This document shows positions 62,043 to 64,000 of a stretch of DNA of 64,000 nucleotides, in pieces. The notes beneath the pieces were generated by a model. That model saw only the letters and a list, made by a program, of their open reading frames with translations, had not been told where the DNA came from and did not search any database. Origin of the DNA: Protula sp. h YS-2021 (taxonomy: Eukaryota; Annelida; Polychaeta; Sabellida; Serpulidae); contig OX457026.1 of the NCBI GenBank assembly GCA_949752745.1, positions 32,814,911-32,878,910 of the forward strand, written 5' to 3'. Made by a program: the position numbers and the translations under genes. How positions within the stretch are numbered: position 1 is the first letter of the stretch; each line of letters opens with the position of its first letter.

Positions 62043-62295
62043 GGCGATTAACCCCCCCCCCCCTCCGGTGATTACCCCCCGGCCATCACCCCCGGTTTTT
62101 AAACCCCTAGGTGATTACCTCCCCCTGGCCTTTACCCCCTTAGGTGATGACCCCCTGGTCTATCTGGGGCGGGGTATCGACAGGTGGTAAAGGCCTAAAG
62201 AGGGTAAAGACCGGGGTAATCACCGGGGAGGTAATCACCTCAGGGGGTAAGGGCCGGGGCGGTAAGGGCCGGGGGGGGGGGGTAATCACCTAGAC
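62043..62295. repeat. C-rich/G-rich fold-back repeat
   Basis: The left half has repeated GGTGATTACC and CCTTTACCCC words among C runs. The right half has their inverses, GGTAATCACC and GGTAAAG, among G runs, ending in a G12 run and GGTAATCACC. The arms can fold on each other, and each strand has quadruplex-type runs in one half. The right edge TCACCTAGACTC shares CCTAGACTC with the edge of the 21.1-kb G-rich element. Confidence 0.75.
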
Positions 62296-62532
62296 TCATT
62301 TTTCGCGTATGTGCCATTTTAGCCAATTAAGCCTATATTGGCTAAATGTGGTGCATTTTTAATTGTGTCCATAAAATATATACAAATACATGTCTATTAA
62401 TAAAATTTAAAAAAAAAAAGTTTCTCTTTTTGACATCGGAGGGAGGGGGAGAGAACAGGGAGGAGGGGGAGCTAAAATGCAATTTGTCTTTTTGGATTGA
62501 GAGGGGGCATATATATATGGGGCGGGGGCAAA
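62296..62532. other. Short unassigned stretch
   Basis: G/A-rich patch at 62440-62470 and nothing else. Confidence 0.35.
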
Positions 62533-63085
62533 ATTGACTCGGTTTTTGCACTTATAAAGTATCTATTTGCTACGTGTAATGATTATTTCTGACGTAATAC
62601 CGCCCCGTAGCCGCGGCATTATATCAGTTATATCTTTATTAATTTCAAATCAATGCACACAAAATCACCCGAAGTACCAACAATTTACCCTTTAAAATAA
62701 ATATTTACCTTTAAAAATGCCTTCCTTTCTGTCATCAGTGATAGTACACTTTAATTTATGTGCCTTAAACTCGTGTGGTTTAAGAAGTAACCTCACAAGC
62801 CCGCCTCATAAACAAGCATTTTCTCCCTTTCGAACGTTCCTTCTTATTTTTTTTTCAGTTCAAAGGAAGTAACTCATTTCAACTCAAATCGCGAAATAAC
62901 AACCCATCAAATACACAAATGGCGTAATTACATGGCATTTCTAATTAGATGACGTTTCGTTTTCAGGCTGCGCTGTAAATATCGTCACAGTAATAAGTCA
63001 TGTATCGATTTTGAGGACGGTTGCAGTTGTCTATGAACACTGCATGCTCTTTTTTCTATCATTTCTTTGTACGCGGATATCTAAG
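62533..63085 (+). repeat. Dispersed ~0.6-0.7 kb repeat, copy 2
   Basis: Second copy of the block at 43393-44085, same orientation. It lacks the ~130-bp internal segment and joins GGTTGCAGTTG directly to TCTATGAACACTGCATGCTC. Ends near GCATATAATAAATATA. Confidence 0.85.
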
Positions 63086-64000
63086 CATATAATAAATATA
63101 TGTACTTATATAAGGGATGATTCGATACACTGGAACGTGATGACGTTCACGGGAGATTAAGTATGTGAAACGGGGCCTAGTTGGAGCAGAATAACGCGTC
63201 GTTTTTGTTTCTTTCGCATTAGTTTTACATTTTTTCTACACTTTTTTTTGTACAAAATGGCTTTCATTTATGGTAAGCGATAATAAAGGCTGGTCGCTTG
63301 ATTTGTAATTGACTTTCACCCCGAAACAGCCCAACAGGCATTCTGTGAGGTGGTGAAGTCGTTGTGACATCGCTTACGTGCAGCTCTGAAAGCTGCCATT
63401 TGGTCATGTTATGAAATCCGACATCGTTTGTGGTCGTTTTTACGTCGCTACTCCAACTTATAAGCGACTAAGTTTTGACATTTATATCTAAAACATGGCA
63501 CAACAGTAAGTTTCATAAACATTTTGTTTCTTAATTAGTTAAAATCATTTGAAAAATCCATATGACAAGATTTATCATGTGAACCGTGGCCTAATAGGAC
63601 AAAAAAGTACGAAGCGCCACAATTTTTTTTCAAATTGGTGTTTACGTTTCTCCTGCACTTTTTAAACCAGCCGACTTCAGCGGACTGGTCTTATCTTGGT
63701 GGTATTGTAATTTCTAGAGTCTCATTAACGGTATTATTGCGCCACTTTTTATATAATCCATTTTTGGTGTGTTGCAAATGTATGCATGTTTTAGCATTTG
63801 TACTATCCAACTTCTTGTACTAGCTATGACTAAGTTGCAATAAATAAACCTTTATTTATTAAAAAAATCACATCAGTTGGAGACATCCGTCGTCTGTATA
63901 TACGTATGTAAACTTTTCTAACCCTTTTACCCCTCTTCTCCCTCAATTTTGTTCTCTACTAAGCCTCTCTTGAAAAAATGGCCAAATTTTTAAAATGCTT
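63086..64000. other. No supported gene; palindromic poly(A)-signal-like site
   Basis: No recognisable coding sequence. AATAAATAAA and its inverse TTTATTTATT stand back to back at 63839-63860, giving AATAAA hexamers on both strands. It could be a bidirectional polyadenylation site or simply A/T-rich chance. Confidence 0.35.

Overview
This window looks like A+T-rich intergenic or intronic DNA from an invertebrate animal. A lophotrochozoan, probably a mollusc and perhaps a bivalve, is my best guess. The reasons are the mix of repeats: decayed CR1/L2-like and L1/Tx1-like LINEs, a Tc1 relic, tyrosine-recombinase (YR) retroelement remnants, Helitron/Helentron-like non-autonomous elements carrying tandem arrays, abundant AT, GA and AAT microsatellites, and no dense open frames. 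I see no intact host protein gene, no rRNA and no convincing tRNA. Most open frames are under 110 codons, and many are by-products of microsatellites or repeats.

Layout: 0.6-1.5 kb CR1/L2-like reverse transcriptase relic (minus). 1.9-3.1 kb two inverted palindromic-stem modules, with a third at 21.4 kb. 3.5 kb a 30-bp minisatellite. 16.6-17.6, 23.9-24.6, 28.0-30.8, 35.7-36.8 and 39.9-40.6 kb are members of one Helentron-like family: a head beginning near ATTCCCACTTG, a core of tandem units rich in GGTCAAGGTCAA, and a tail ending in CTAG. 18.1-20.3 kb dead L1/Tx1-like LINE (minus). 21.1 and 36.1 kb two copies of a G-quadruplex-type element. 29.0-29.8 kb a microsatellite-rich insertion flanked by 15-bp direct repeats. 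31.5-32.0 kb a 485-bp inverted-repeat element with a perfect 8-bp target duplication. 33.0 and 48.8 kb two copies of a second Helitron-like element. 34.3 kb an integrase-type zinc-binding relic. 43.4 and 62.5 kb a repeated ~0.6 kb block. 44.5-45.0 kb Tc1 transposase relic. 50.1-51.0 kb a near-identical 439-bp tandem duplication. 54-57.5 kb a DIRS-like YR relic. 60.5-61.8 kb a second YR relic with a split-direct-repeat layout.

Nothing here works as a gene system. The content is a layered record of transposition: elements inside elements, tandem expansion and decay. The most interesting items are the YR element with B1-A2-B2-like repeats, the shared G-quadruplex element, the Helentron-like family, and several short palindromic modules that recur at distant sites. 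All family names rest on motifs read by eye. No search was run.
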